Assembly (NCBI GenBank): GCA_035478775.1
Contig: DATIJG010000023.1
Span: 62,001 to 126,000 of the forward strand
Source of the DNA: CAMLQK01 sp035478775
GTDB lineage: Bacteria; Patescibacteriota; Saccharimonadia; Saccharimonadales; UBA4665
Direction of reading: 5' to 3'
Length of the DNA stretch: 64,000 nucleotides
In this document: one piece after another, positions 33,378 through 41,985 of the stretch
Layout: every line of letters starts with the position of its first letter
Numbering within the stretch: the stretch's first letter is position 1
Program-made: the position numbers and the translations under genes
Notes under the pieces: generated by a model
What the model saw: only the letters and a program-made list of their open reading frames with translations
The model's database searches: none
Told to the model about the DNA's origin: nothing

Positions 33378-34034
33378 ATGACAAACGATTTAGCTGATCT
33401 TAAATATGTGCGCTATTCAATATGCGTATCCGGCGCAGCTGCCGGCCAAACCGTAAAAGATTCCCATGCGCTCGCCGAAGAAGTTGGCGCGGCCATTGCA
33501 AAGTCTGGCCACATCTTAACTACTGGAGCAACCGTGGGTTTGCCGTATTATGCCGGTTTGGGCGCAAAAAAAGCCGGCGGCACCAGCATCGGCTTTTCGC
33601 CAGCCAGCAGCTTACGCGAACATATCCGCAAATATCGCCTGCCATATGATGTCTTTGATTTCATCAACTTTACCGGCCTTAACTACGTTGGGCGGGACTT
33701 ATATTTGGTGCAGTCGAGCGATGCTGTTATTACTATTGGCGGCCGTTTTGGCAGTTTACACGAATTTACCTCGGCGCTTGAAGCCCGCAAGCCATGTGGC
33801 GTGCTTTTGGGCAGCGGCGGTACAGCCGACCTTATTCCAAACCTTATGGAAACGCTGGAACCGCCAGATGGCGACCTGGTAATCTACGATTCTGACCCTG
33901 ATAGGCTCGTGACCCGTATTATTGAAGTCTTGGATAAAAAATACGCTGATATCCATGAAGATGTTGAAAAGCACGATCAGCACTGGTTCTTGCACCGCCA
34001 AGATGACCAAAAGCCATCGCCTCGTGCTGGGTAA
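33378..34034 (+). CDS. SLOG/LOG-family Rossmann protein
   Basis: A 218-residue Rossmann-fold protein of the LOG/TIGR00725-like group, which includes cytokinin-activating phosphoribohydrolases and nucleotide-sensing SLOG domains. Motifs: ICVSGAAAGQTV, GHILTTGATVGLPYYAGLGAKKAGG, and ITIGGRFGSLHEFTSALEARKPCG, corresponding to the GGxGTxxE loop with S-L-H-E in place of T-x-x-E. The last 40 residues are charged. TACAAT (33362-33367) ends 10 bases before the ATG. A specific ligand is not evident. Confidence 0.82.
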   Translation: MTNDLADLKYVRYSICVSGAAAGQTVKDSHALAEEVGAAIAKSGHILTTGATVGLPYYAGLGAKKAGGTSIGFSPASSLREHIRKYRLPYDVFDFINFTGLNYVGRDLYLVQSSDAVITIGGRFGSLHEFTSALEARKPCGVLLGSGGTADLIPNLMETLEPPDGDLVIYDSDPDRLVTRIIEVLDKKYADIHEDVEKHDQHWFLHRQDDQKPSPRAG

Positions 34035-34041
34035 CCTGTGC

Positions 34042-34047
34042 TATTAT
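34042..34047 (+). promoter_or_regulatory. -10 box of the methyltransferase gene
   Basis: TATTAT ending 7 bases before the ATG at 34055, with no ribosome site: a leaderless arrangement. Confidence 0.5.
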
Positions 34048-34054
34048 ACAATCT

Positions 34055-34699
34055 ATGAAAGATCAACTTGCCCATTGGAACCACGCTCATGCCGCGGGCT
34101 GGCTCAACCAACATTCAGCAACACAAACTGGCTTTGCCGAAGAGGTGCAAGCAGGAATTCCTGCCGGAGCCACCATTCTTGAACTCGGTTGCGGCGAAGG
34201 GAATGATTCGTATTATCTTGCCACACAAGGCCACGAAATTACGGCCACTGACTTTTCTGATGTCGTGATCGGGCAAAATAAAACGCGTTGGCAGAACGAC
34301 AAATTAACCTTTACCGAGCAAAATATAAGCCAACCGCTTGAATACGCCGATGAAAGCTTTGATGTCGTATATGCACGCCTGTCACTGCATTATTTTAAGG
34401 CCGAGGTAACGCAGCAAATATTCCAAGAAATTGCCCGGGTGCTTAAAGCTGGCGGCCTGTTTTGTTTTATGTGTAAATCAACCGAAGACGGTATTTACGG
34501 CCAGGGTACCGAAATTGAAAAAGATATGTATGAGCTCGATGGCCACGTACGTCATTTCTTTAGCGAACCGTTCGCGCAGCAACTGCTATCTACCGCTGGC
34601 TTACAGGTCAAAAAGGTTGAAACGGGCAAAGAGCAAATTTACGATCGCGCCTCGGCGTTCATCAAAGTGTTTGCTACTAAACCTGCAAGAAGCGAATAA
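34055..34699 (+). CDS. class I SAM-dependent methyltransferase
   Basis: A 214-residue Rossmann methyltransferase (methyltransf_11/25 type). Motif I is ILELGCGEGNDSYYLA, followed by ITATDFSDVVI (acidic residue contacting the ribose), FDVVYARLSLHYF (motif IV) and the VLKAGGLFCFMCKS strand. The target may be a small molecule, and no further specificity is visible. It starts 20 bases after the SLOG gene but has its own -10 box. uvrB follows after 70 bases. Confidence 0.88.
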   Translation: MKDQLAHWNHAHAAGWLNQHSATQTGFAEEVQAGIPAGATILELGCGEGNDSYYLATQGHEITATDFSDVVIGQNKTRWQNDKLTFTEQNISQPLEYADESFDVVYARLSLHYFKAEVTQQIFQEIARVLKAGGLFCFMCKSTEDGIYGQGTEIEKDMYELDGHVRHFFSEPFAQQLLSTAGLQVKKVETGKEQIYDRASAFIKVFATKPARSE

Positions 34700-34769
34700 C
34701 ATACTTGTAGGTGTCTCGCGCAATCCGTTTAAAATTGGTACAATAGTAGCCGATGCAACGAGGTAACTA

Positions 34770-36734
34770 ATGAGCGGGTTTAAACTAAAAAGCGATTATG
34801 TACCGATGGGCGATCAGCCTGCAGCGATTGCACAGCTTACCCAAGGTGTGCAAAACGGTCTAAAAGAACAAACACTTTTGGGCGTGACTGGGTCGGGCAA
34901 GACGTTCACCATGGCGAACATTATTCAAAATACGCAAAAACCAACGCTTGTTTTGAGCCACAACAAAACCTTGGCGGCGCAGCTGTACGAAGAATTCCGC
35001 AAGTTTTTCCCTGATAACGCGGTGCACTACTTTGTAAGCTACTTCGATTACTACCAGCCCGAAGCCTATATTCCCCGCTCAGATACCTACATTGAAAAAG
35101 ACAGCCAAATTAACGAGGAAATCGACCGCCTGCGCCACGCTGCCACCGACGCACTTTTAAGCCGTCGCGACGTTATCATTGTGGCTAGCGTCAGTTGCAT
35201 TTACGGCATCGGTTCGGTTGAAGATTACGACGGCCTGAGCATTCGGCTTAAAATAGGCGAGCGTCGGGTCCGTGATAAGCTGCTCCGGCAGCTGACCGAC
35301 ATTCAATATCAGCGTAACGACATCGACTTTCACCGTGGCACATTCCGGGTGCGCGGCGATGTGGTTGACGTTTTCCCGGCCGGCGAAGAAGTAGCATACC
35401 GCATTGACTTTTTTGGTGACGAAATTGACCGTATTACTAAAATCGACCCGTTAACTGGTGAAATTTTAGGCAAGCCCGAAACGCTCACGATTTTTCCAAG
35501 CTCGCACTATGTAACTTCGCAAGACAAACTAAAGCTTGCTTTGGGCAAAATTGAACGCGAACTGGATTTGCGCTTAAACGAATTCCGCTCACAGGGCAAA
35601 TTGCTTGAAGCGCAACGGCTTGAGCAACGGACTCGTTTCGACCTTGAAATGATGGAAGAAACTGGTTTTGTGAAAGGCATTGAAAACTACAGCCGCTACT
35701 TAACCAACCGCGAGCCGGGCGAGCAACCGGCAACGCTGCTCGATTATTACCCCGACGATTTTTTGATGTTAATCGACGAATCGCACATGACTATGCCGCA
35801 AATCCGTGGCATGTACAACGGTGACCGTGCCCGCAAAGAGGTGCTGGTCGAACACGGTTTCCGCTTGCCAAGTGCGCTCGACAATCGCCCGCTTACTTTT
35901 ATAGAGTTTGAAAAACATCTGAACCAAGCCGTGTACGTGTCGGCAACGCCGGCGCAGTACGAACTCAGCCGCAGCCCAGAACCGGCGCAGCAAGTTATTC
36001 GGCCAACCGGCTTGCTTGACCCGCCGATTGAAGTCCGACCCATCGACGGCCAGATTGACGATTTGATTGAAGAAATCCGCAAAACGGTTGAAAAACACCA
36101 ACGTGTGTTGGTCACAACGCTCACCAAGCGTATGAGCGAAGACCTAACCGAGTATTTAAAGGAGCTCAACGTTAAAGTAGCGTACTTGCATAGCGACGTT
36201 GACACGCTCGACCGCACCGATATCTTGCGCGACTTGCGCCTGGGCGTCTACGATGTGTTGGTGGGCATTAACTTGCTACGTGAGGGGTTGGACTTGCCCG
36301 AAGTAAGCCTGGTTGCCATTTTGGATGCCGATAAAGAGGGTTTTCTGCGAAGCGAGCAAGCCCTCATCCAAACCGTCGGCCGCGCTGCCCGCCATGTCGA
36401 GGGCCACGTTATTATGTATGCCGACCGCGTGACCGACAGTATGCAAAAGACTATTCAAGAAACCATTCGTCGCCGTGCGATCCAAGAAAAATACAACGTT
36501 GAGCACAATATTACGCCGCAAGGCATAAGCAAAGAAATCGCCAAAGGCATGCGGCCCGACCTGCCCGAAGAAGCCAAGCGCGCCAAGCTTGACCTCAAAA
36601 AGATCCCTAAAGACGAATATGGCAGTTTACTGCGCGACCTCACTAGCCAAATGGACTTGGCCGCCGCCAATTTGGAATTTGAAAAAGCCGCCGAACTTCG
36701 TGATATTATTAATGATATTAAAGCGCGCATGTAG
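34770..36734 (+). CDS. uvrB: excinuclease ABC subunit B
   Basis: Damage-verification helicase of nucleotide excision repair, working with UvrA and UvrC. The 654-residue protein has Walker A GVTGSGKT (38-45), the beta-hairpin region YFVSYFDYYQPEAYIP, DEXX-box LIDESHMTMPQ, motif V-VI region NLLREGLDLPEVSLVAILDAD to QTVGRAARHVEG and a C-terminal UVR motif (AAANLEFEKAAELRD) that binds UvrC. Length is normal. It has a ribosome site (GAGGTAA) and a candidate -10 TACAAT (34739-34744). Confidence 0.97.
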   Translation: MSGFKLKSDYVPMGDQPAAIAQLTQGVQNGLKEQTLLGVTGSGKTFTMANIIQNTQKPTLVLSHNKTLAAQLYEEFRKFFPDNAVHYFVSYFDYYQPEAYIPRSDTYIEKDSQINEEIDRLRHAATDALLSRRDVIIVASVSCIYGIGSVEDYDGLSIRLKIGERRVRDKLLRQLTDIQYQRNDIDFHRGTFRVRGDVVDVFPAGEEVAYRIDFFGDEIDRITKIDPLTGEILGKPETLTIFPSSHYVTSQDKLKLALGKIERELDLRLNEFRSQGKLLEAQRLEQRTRFDLEMMEETGFVKGIENYSRYLTNREPGEQPATLLDYYPDDFLMLIDESHMTMPQIRGMYNGDRARKEVLVEHGFRLPSALDNRPLTFIEFEKHLNQAVYVSATPAQYELSRSPEPAQQVIRPTGLLDPPIEVRPIDGQIDDLIEEIRKTVEKHQRVLVTTLTKRMSEDLTEYLKELNVKVAYLHSDVDTLDRTDILRDLRLGVYDVLVGINLLREGLDLPEVSLVAILDADKEGFLRSEQALIQTVGRAARHVEGHVIMYADRVTDSMQKTIQETIRRRAIQEKYNVEHNITPQGISKEIAKGMRPDLPEEAKRAKLDLKKIPKDEYGSLLRDLTSQMDLAAANLEFEKAAELRDIINDIKARM

Positions 36735-36775
36735 CCTTTTAACCGACCCGTCAAAAGATATTATAGGAACATATA

Positions 36776-36841
36776 ATGACCAAAAGAGCCATATCAGTAT
36801 CATTATGTAAAGCACAGAATTCTGAACTGGTGCGCATATAA
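36776..36841 (+). CDS. possible 21-residue leader peptide
   Basis: A short frame (starting MTKRAISVSLCK, ending LVRI) with AGGA (36765-36768) spaced 7 bases before its ATG. Its TAA overlaps the ATG of the following peptidase gene (TAATG). This geometry is what translational coupling looks like. Without conservation data it could be chance, and its TATAAT-like start may instead be a promoter. Confidence 0.35.
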   Translation: MTKRAISVSLCKAQNSELVRI

Positions 36842-38256
36842 TGCCGTACCTGCCCGTTAATCCTAAACAGCGAAAAGCGCCCCGGTCGCCGAAAATATGG
36901 CGTGGGGTTTTATACGTTACAGGCGTGACTTTGGTGTGTATTTTATTCGTAAACTTTGTACTTTTGGCGCTATGGCATAACAAAGTACCGCACAATGTAC
37001 ACTTAGGGAACACCAGCATTGGCAGCCTGACATATCCGGCAGTTGCGCAATTGCCAGCTGATATAGGTATTGAACCTGCAGTCGTGCTGCAGCATAACGC
37101 GACTCAAAAAACCATAAAGCCATCACAGCTTGGTTTGGTGGTAGATCAACAAGCGAGCGCCAAGAATGTCCAAAAGTCGTGGGTGCGCTGGCTGCCTGTA
37201 GTTACTTTGGTGCACAGAGTAACCGTGCCCGTAGTGCTCACCATACACCAAGCGCAATTTGACACTGGGCTTAAAGCTATCGAAGGCCAGTTTGAACAGG
37301 CGCCGCAGGATATCCACGTCGCATTTAACGGTTCGGAGTTTGCCAAAGCGCCGGCTAGTGATGGATACGCCGTTGATTCGCAAAGTTTGCAAAAACAGTT
37401 GCTCGCTGCCGTAGCAGATGGCCGCCCAGCTATGCAAGTGCCTACAAAAGTAGTTAAAACGACTCCGCACGACACCGACCTTTCGACAGATATTGCAGAT
37501 TTAAATAAGCAGCTGGCGACCACTGTCAGTTTTGCGACCTATGAAGGTACAAAGGTCGTGCCCAGTACTGCCGACCGTGCCGCATGGTATGTGTCGAATG
37601 GGCAAAGCCTGGCATTTTCTAAAGAAAAAGTTGCTGACTATCTGAACACAATTGCCGCCAGCCAAAAAATTGAGTTATTAAATGGTGCAGACCTTACTAC
37701 CGCCACATTTTATGCGCTCACACACCAGCAAAAGCTTGATTTCCGCATGGTAACTACTGGTAATCACTTGCGCACCTATTGTACAGCCGTGCGCGGTGTC
37801 GCTGCTAGTAACTTAGATGACTTAAATGACAAATTGGCGGCAGTGTATGCGGATGTCCGCGGCTGGAACGATAAAGGCCAACTTGGCTTTGAACATGTTG
37901 ATAGTGGTTGCGGGTATACAGTATGGTTGGCATCGTCTAGCCAGATGACCAGTTTCGGTAGTATTTGCGACGATTATTACAACTGCCAAACTGGCACAAA
38001 TGTAGTGGTAAATTACGATCGCTGGACTACCGCCACTCCTCCATGGAATCAAACCGGTGGCAACATCCAAGATTATCGTGTGCTAATTATCAGCCACGAA
38101 ACTGGTCATCGCCTTGGCTTTTATGATAACCCAACGTGCCCGGGCCCTGGCCAGCCGGCATACGTTATGATGCAGCAATCTATCGACCTCAAAGGCTGCG
38201 TGTTTAATATTTGGCCAACGCAAACTGAACTTGACGATTTAAGCAGTATGCTGTAA
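36841..38256 (+). CDS. membrane-anchored zinc peptidase (DUF3152-like)
   Basis: A 471-residue exported protein. The basic N-terminus (NPKQRKAPRSPKIW) precedes one membrane helix (about 24-43). A central region (about 50-290) has two similar halves resembling the repeated VanW/peptidoglycan-binding-type modules of cell-wall proteins. The C-terminal catalytic domain (about 300-470) ends in HETGHRLGFYD: HExxHxxGxxD with H419, E420, H423 and D429, as in snapalysin-like and DUF3152 peptidases. Cysteines in the last 170 residues (CTAV, SGCGY, ICDDYYNC, PTCPG, LKGCVF) suit an extracytoplasmic disulfide-stabilised enzyme. Confidence 0.82.
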   Translation: MPYLPVNPKQRKAPRSPKIWRGVLYVTGVTLVCILFVNFVLLALWHNKVPHNVHLGNTSIGSLTYPAVAQLPADIGIEPAVVLQHNATQKTIKPSQLGLVVDQQASAKNVQKSWVRWLPVVTLVHRVTVPVVLTIHQAQFDTGLKAIEGQFEQAPQDIHVAFNGSEFAKAPASDGYAVDSQSLQKQLLAAVADGRPAMQVPTKVVKTTPHDTDLSTDIADLNKQLATTVSFATYEGTKVVPSTADRAAWYVSNGQSLAFSKEKVADYLNTIAASQKIELLNGADLTTATFYALTHQQKLDFRMVTTGNHLRTYCTAVRGVAASNLDDLNDKLAAVYADVRGWNDKGQLGFEHVDSGCGYTVWLASSSQMTSFGSICDDYYNCQTGTNVVVNYDRWTTATPPWNQTGGNIQDYRVLIISHETGHRLGFYDNPTCPGPGQPAYVMMQQSIDLKGCVFNIWPTQTELDDLSSML

Positions 38257-38283
38257 TTTTGCCCTATGAGTTTTACAGGGTAC

Positions 38284-38312
38284 TCAACAATTTCACACAA
38301 ATCTGGTATAGT
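38284..38312 (+). promoter_or_regulatory. gatCAB operon promoter
   Basis: TCAACA (38284-38289), a 17-base spacer and TATAGT (38307-38312), ending 8 bases before the gatC ATG. Confidence 0.5.
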
Positions 38313-38320
38313 AGAACGAT

Positions 38321-38614
38321 ATGACACAATTATCTCGGGATGATGTCTTAAAGTTGGCCCGACTCGCGCGCCTTGCATTAACAGATGACGAAATCGAAGA
38401 ATATCGCCAGGAACTTGGTAAAATTCTTGATTACGTCACCATGTTGCAGGACGTTGACGTAGCGGGGCTCCAACCCACGACACAGGTAACAGGGCTCACA
38501 AATGTAATGCGCAATGATGAAGTTATCGATTACGGGGTGAGCCGTGACGATTTACTTGGTCTGCTGCCGCACATGCAAGACGACCATGTAAAAGTAAAGA
38601 GGATGGTCGGATGA
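38321..38614 (+). CDS. gatC: Asp-tRNA(Asn)/Glu-tRNA(Gln) amidotransferase subunit C
   Basis: A 97-residue subunit that stabilises the GatAB complex. Family features: VLKLARLARLALTDDEIEEYRQELGKILDYVTMLQ, the D-V-x-G-x-x-P/Q-T motif (DVAGLQPTTQV) and a C-terminal segment with RDDLLGLLPHMQDDHVKVKRMVG. It overlaps gatA by four bases (ATGA) and begins a four-gene operon. Confidence 0.94.
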   Translation: MTQLSRDDVLKLARLARLALTDDEIEEYRQELGKILDYVTMLQDVDVAGLQPTTQVTGLTNVMRNDEVIDYGVSRDDLLGLLPHMQDDHVKVKRMVG

Positions 38615-40035
38615 GTCAGTGGTTGCCAATTGCCAAAATTGCTGCCGGTGTGCAGGCTGGCACGCTTTCAGCACGCGATTTAGTCGAGCAAGCGCTCGCC
38701 GCAATCGAAGAAAAACAAGAATTTAACGCTATCATTGCTACTATCGCAGCCCGGGCCCGCGAACGTGCAGCCGCAGTTGACGCTACAGTTAAAAATGGCC
38801 ACAATGCCGGCCGGTTGGCTGGCGTACCGTTCATCGCTAAAGACAACTTTTTGGCATTCGGCGCTGGAACAACGGCAGCAAGTAATATTCTAAAGGGTTT
38901 TAACGCACCATTCCAGGCAACTGCAATTGAGCGCCTTGAACAAGAAGGTGCCATTTGTGTCGCTAAAGCCAACCTTGATGCTTTTGCGCATGGCGGCAGC
39001 ACCGAAAATTCCGACTTCTTTACGACCAAAAACCCGGCCGATCCGAGCCGTGTGCCCGGCGGATCTTCGGGTGGCTCAGCCGCCGCAGTTATGTTAAACT
39101 TGGCTCCGTTCGCACTCGGCACCGATACTGGCGGCTCAATTCGCCAACCCGCCAGCTTTACCGGTAGCGTCGGTTTAAAACCGACCTACGGCCTAGTCTC
39201 GCGCTACGGAGTGGTGGCAATGGCCAGCAGCACCGATGTCATAGGGCCGCTTACTCGCACCGTTGAAGATGCCGCTTTAGTACTTGACGTCATTGCCGGT
39301 AAAGACCCGCTCGACAGCACCACCATCGACCGCGACGAAACGACGTATGTTAATTTGCCAAAAGACCTGAAAGGCAAGAAAGTCGGTATCGTTAAAGAAT
39401 ACATGGGCGAAGGCGTTGACACCGGCGTGAAGCAAGTAATTCAAACTGCAATTGACAAAATAAAAGCCGCTGGCGCCGAGGTTACCGAAGTCAGCTTGCC
39501 ATCTTTGCCATTAAGTTTAGCAGTGTATTACATTGTGTGTCCGGCTGAAGTAAGCAGTAACTTAAGTCGTTACGACGGCCAACGCTTCGCGTTCACTGCC
39601 AGCGACGCTAAAAATCTTGAAGAAAGTTACACCCACAGCCGCGGCCAGGGATTTGGCAAAGAAGCCAAGCGTCGCATAATGATTGGCACGCATGTCTTGA
39701 GCAGTGGCTATTACGATGCCTATTACCGTAAGGCGCAAACCGTCCGTACTAAGCTCATAAATGAATTCGCTTCGGCTTTCAAGAATGTGGATTTTTTGGT
39801 TGGCCCGACTGCGCCAACGCCCGCGTTCAAAATTGGCGAAAACGTACATAGCCCCATGCAAATGTACTTGGCCGACATTATGACTGTTGGTGCGAGCTTA
39901 GCCGGCGTCCCAGCGATTGCTATCCCGGCGGGTCTCGCCAATAATCTGCCGGTAGGCCTACAGATTATAAGCGCCCAAAAAAGCGACCGTGGACTTTTAG
40001 GTTTTGCGGCTGCTACGCAAGAGGCAATAGCATGA
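38611..40035 (+). CDS. gatA: Asp-tRNA(Asn)/Glu-tRNA(Gln) amidotransferase subunit A
   Basis: The glutaminase subunit, 474 residues, of the amidase-signature family. It releases ammonia from glutamine for transfer to Glu-tRNA(Gln) or Asp-tRNA(Asn). The catalytic triad is visible: Lys77 in FIAKDN, Ser152 in PGGSSGGSAAAV and Ser176 in DTGGSIRQPA. Length is typical. The stop overlaps the next gene by ATGA. Confidence 0.97.
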   Translation: MSQWLPIAKIAAGVQAGTLSARDLVEQALAAIEEKQEFNAIIATIAARARERAAAVDATVKNGHNAGRLAGVPFIAKDNFLAFGAGTTAASNILKGFNAPFQATAIERLEQEGAICVAKANLDAFAHGGSTENSDFFTTKNPADPSRVPGGSSGGSAAAVMLNLAPFALGTDTGGSIRQPASFTGSVGLKPTYGLVSRYGVVAMASSTDVIGPLTRTVEDAALVLDVIAGKDPLDSTTIDRDETTYVNLPKDLKGKKVGIVKEYMGEGVDTGVKQVIQTAIDKIKAAGAEVTEVSLPSLPLSLAVYYIVCPAEVSSNLSRYDGQRFAFTASDAKNLEESYTHSRGQGFGKEAKRRIMIGTHVLSSGYYDAYYRKAQTVRTKLINEFASAFKNVDFLVGPTAPTPAFKIGENVHSPMQMYLADIMTVGASLAGVPAIAIPAGLANNLPVGLQIISAQKSDRGLLGFAAATQEAIA

Positions 40036-40448
40036 GTTTGCACGAAATAATATTTGTCGCAGGCGGGGTTGTGGTTGTTTTAGCTGTTGTGGCACTTTTT
40101 GTGCTGCGACGCCGCCCGCGCGCGCTCAAGCAAGCGAATTTTCAATCAAAATGGGTGGCTTTGCAAAAGTTATGCGGCAACAAACAAACCTGGTCGCAGG
40201 CAATTACAAATGCCGACAAATTGCTCGATGAGGCGCTTAGAAAGCGCAGGGTTGGTGGCAAAAACATGGGCGAGCGCCTTGTGCAAGCGCAACGTATTTT
40301 TACCGATAACGACGCTGTGTGGTTTGGCCACAAACTACGCAACCGTATAGAGAGCGACCCTGAAGCAAAGCTGAAAGAAGCCGACGTAAAAGACGCGCTT
40401 ATCGGCATTCGCCAAGCCCTTAAAGACTTAGGAGCATTGCCAAAATGA
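40032..40448 (+). CDS. small membrane protein inside the gat operon
   Basis: Not recognised. A 138-residue protein: one N-terminal membrane helix (about residues 6-26), a basic stop-transfer RRRPRALK and a helical, highly charged cytoplasmic domain (WVALQKLCGNKQTWSQAITNADKLLDEALRKR, then GERLVQAQRIFT). It overlaps both gatA and gatB by ATGA, so it is translated with the amidotransferase. It might tether something to the membrane or merely share regulation; no homologous function is evident. Confidence 0.75.
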   Translation: MSLHEIIFVAGGVVVVLAVVALFVLRRRPRALKQANFQSKWVALQKLCGNKQTWSQAITNADKLLDEALRKRRVGGKNMGERLVQAQRIFTDNDAVWFGHKLRNRIESDPEAKLKEADVKDALIGIRQALKDLGALPK

Positions 40449-41935
40449 TAACAGATGATATCCGCACGCAGTACACTGCAACTATCGGGATCGAATGCCA
40501 TGTGCAGCTTAAAACTGCTACCAAACTTTTTATAGGTATTGGTAATGACGCCCGCGAAGCCGACCCAAACACTTTGGTTGGCCCGCTTTGTTTTGGCCTG
40601 CCGGGTACATTGCCGGTGCTCAATCAAGAGGCTGTGCGTCTCGCTATGAAGGCGGCATTTGCGTTGGGCACTACACCACAAAAGTTCAGCGCTTTTGACC
40701 GTAAACATTATTTTTACCCCGATTTACCGCTTGGCTATCAGATCACCCAGTTCGAGCACCCGATTATTCGCGATGGTTTTGTAAATATTGAAGTTGATGG
40801 GCAAATTAAGCGTGTCGGTATTCACGAAGCGCATATTGAAGCCGACGCCGGTAAAAGCACCCACCCAGCTGGTGCTGATTATAGTTTGGTCGACCTCAAT
40901 CGGGCCGGCACGCCGTTACTCGAAATTGTTTCCGAACCGGATATGCACACTGCCGAAGAAGCTCGCATTTACGCTAAAGAATTGTACTTGCGCATGAAAT
41001 ATGCCGAAGTTTCCGACGCCAATTTGTACTACGGCAACATGCGGTTTGACGTAAATGTTAGCGTGAGCAGAACAAGCCAATTGGGCACGCGCACCGAAAC
41101 TAAAAACCTCAACTCATTTCGTGCTGTTGAAAAAACTATAGAATACGAGATTAAGCGCCAAATTGAATTACTTGAAAAAGGGCAAGCAATTGTGCAGGAA
41201 ACCCGCGGCTGGGACGATGCCAAGCAGCGCACCTTTACACAGCGCAGCAAAGAAAACGCCCATGACTACCGCTATTTCCCAGACCCAGATTTGCCGCCTA
41301 TAACTTTAACAGATGAACTTATTGCAAGCGTGAAAGCTGGGATGCCAATTATGCCCGACGAGTGGCGTGCCCGACTGCAAAAACTCGGCATGGACGAGGC
41401 GCAAATTGCCACCTTGCTTGAGGGCGACATCGAAGACCCAAGTGTACGTTACCTGCCACTAATAGAAGAAGCTGGCGACCAGCCGGAATTTTCTAAAGCG
41501 CTTGCTAATTGGTTCGTTAATCTGGAGCTGCCACTGCGCCACGACGAAAGCGTCAAAATTAACGCAATCACAAACCAAGCGCGTCTTAGCGTGTATCGCA
41601 GCGTGTTTGAATTAGTCAAGGCGAATAAACTTAACTCATCGAACGCTAAAGAACTACTTATTCAATATTTCACATTACCCATGGCTGCTATCAATGGGCG
41701 CTTCAGCGTCGAAGAATTTGCAAAGCAACACAACTTAATTCAGGAATCCGACGAAGGTGCGATTGCTAAAATCGTAGCCGATGTCTTGGCCGCTAACCCT
41801 AAGGCCGCCGAAGACGTTAAAAATGGCGAAATGAAAGCCATAGGTTTTTTGGTAGGGCAAGTCATGAAGCAGTCGCAGGGCCGCGCTAACCCGCAGCTTG
41901 CCCAAGCGCTCATAAAACAGCAACTCGAAATATAG
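40445..41935 (+). CDS. gatB: Asp-tRNA(Asn)/Glu-tRNA(Gln) amidotransferase subunit B
   Basis: The 496-residue kinase/transamidase subunit. N-terminal TIGIECHVQL, PLCFGLPGTLPVLN, KHYFYPDLPLGYQITQ, the cradle-domain motif HIEADAGKSTH, MRFDVNVSVS and SFRAVEKTIEYEIKRQ are hallmark segments; the helical and YqeY-like tail domains end at EDVKNGEMKAIGFLVGQVMKQSQGRANPQ. Length is normal. Presence of the complete gatCAB implies that at least one of Gln- or Asn-tRNA is made indirectly. Confidence 0.97.
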   Translation: MITDDIRTQYTATIGIECHVQLKTATKLFIGIGNDAREADPNTLVGPLCFGLPGTLPVLNQEAVRLAMKAAFALGTTPQKFSAFDRKHYFYPDLPLGYQITQFEHPIIRDGFVNIEVDGQIKRVGIHEAHIEADAGKSTHPAGADYSLVDLNRAGTPLLEIVSEPDMHTAEEARIYAKELYLRMKYAEVSDANLYYGNMRFDVNVSVSRTSQLGTRTETKNLNSFRAVEKTIEYEIKRQIELLEKGQAIVQETRGWDDAKQRTFTQRSKENAHDYRYFPDPDLPPITLTDELIASVKAGMPIMPDEWRARLQKLGMDEAQIATLLEGDIEDPSVRYLPLIEEAGDQPEFSKALANWFVNLELPLRHDESVKINAITNQARLSVYRSVFELVKANKLNSSNAKELLIQYFTLPMAAINGRFSVEEFAKQHNLIQESDEGAIAKIVADVLAANPKAAEDVKNGEMKAIGFLVGQVMKQSQGRANPQLAQALIKQQLEI

Positions 41936-41985
41936 CCAACTAAACGGCGCTGCTAGCTGCAAGCGAGGTGCCTATATAAAAATAA

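Noticed and set aside
36772..36777. TATAAT as the promoter of the DUF3152-like peptidase
   Set aside because: It is possible, but it would place the start 57 bases upstream without a -35 or ribosome site; the small coupled frame is at least as good an explanation, so neither is asserted.
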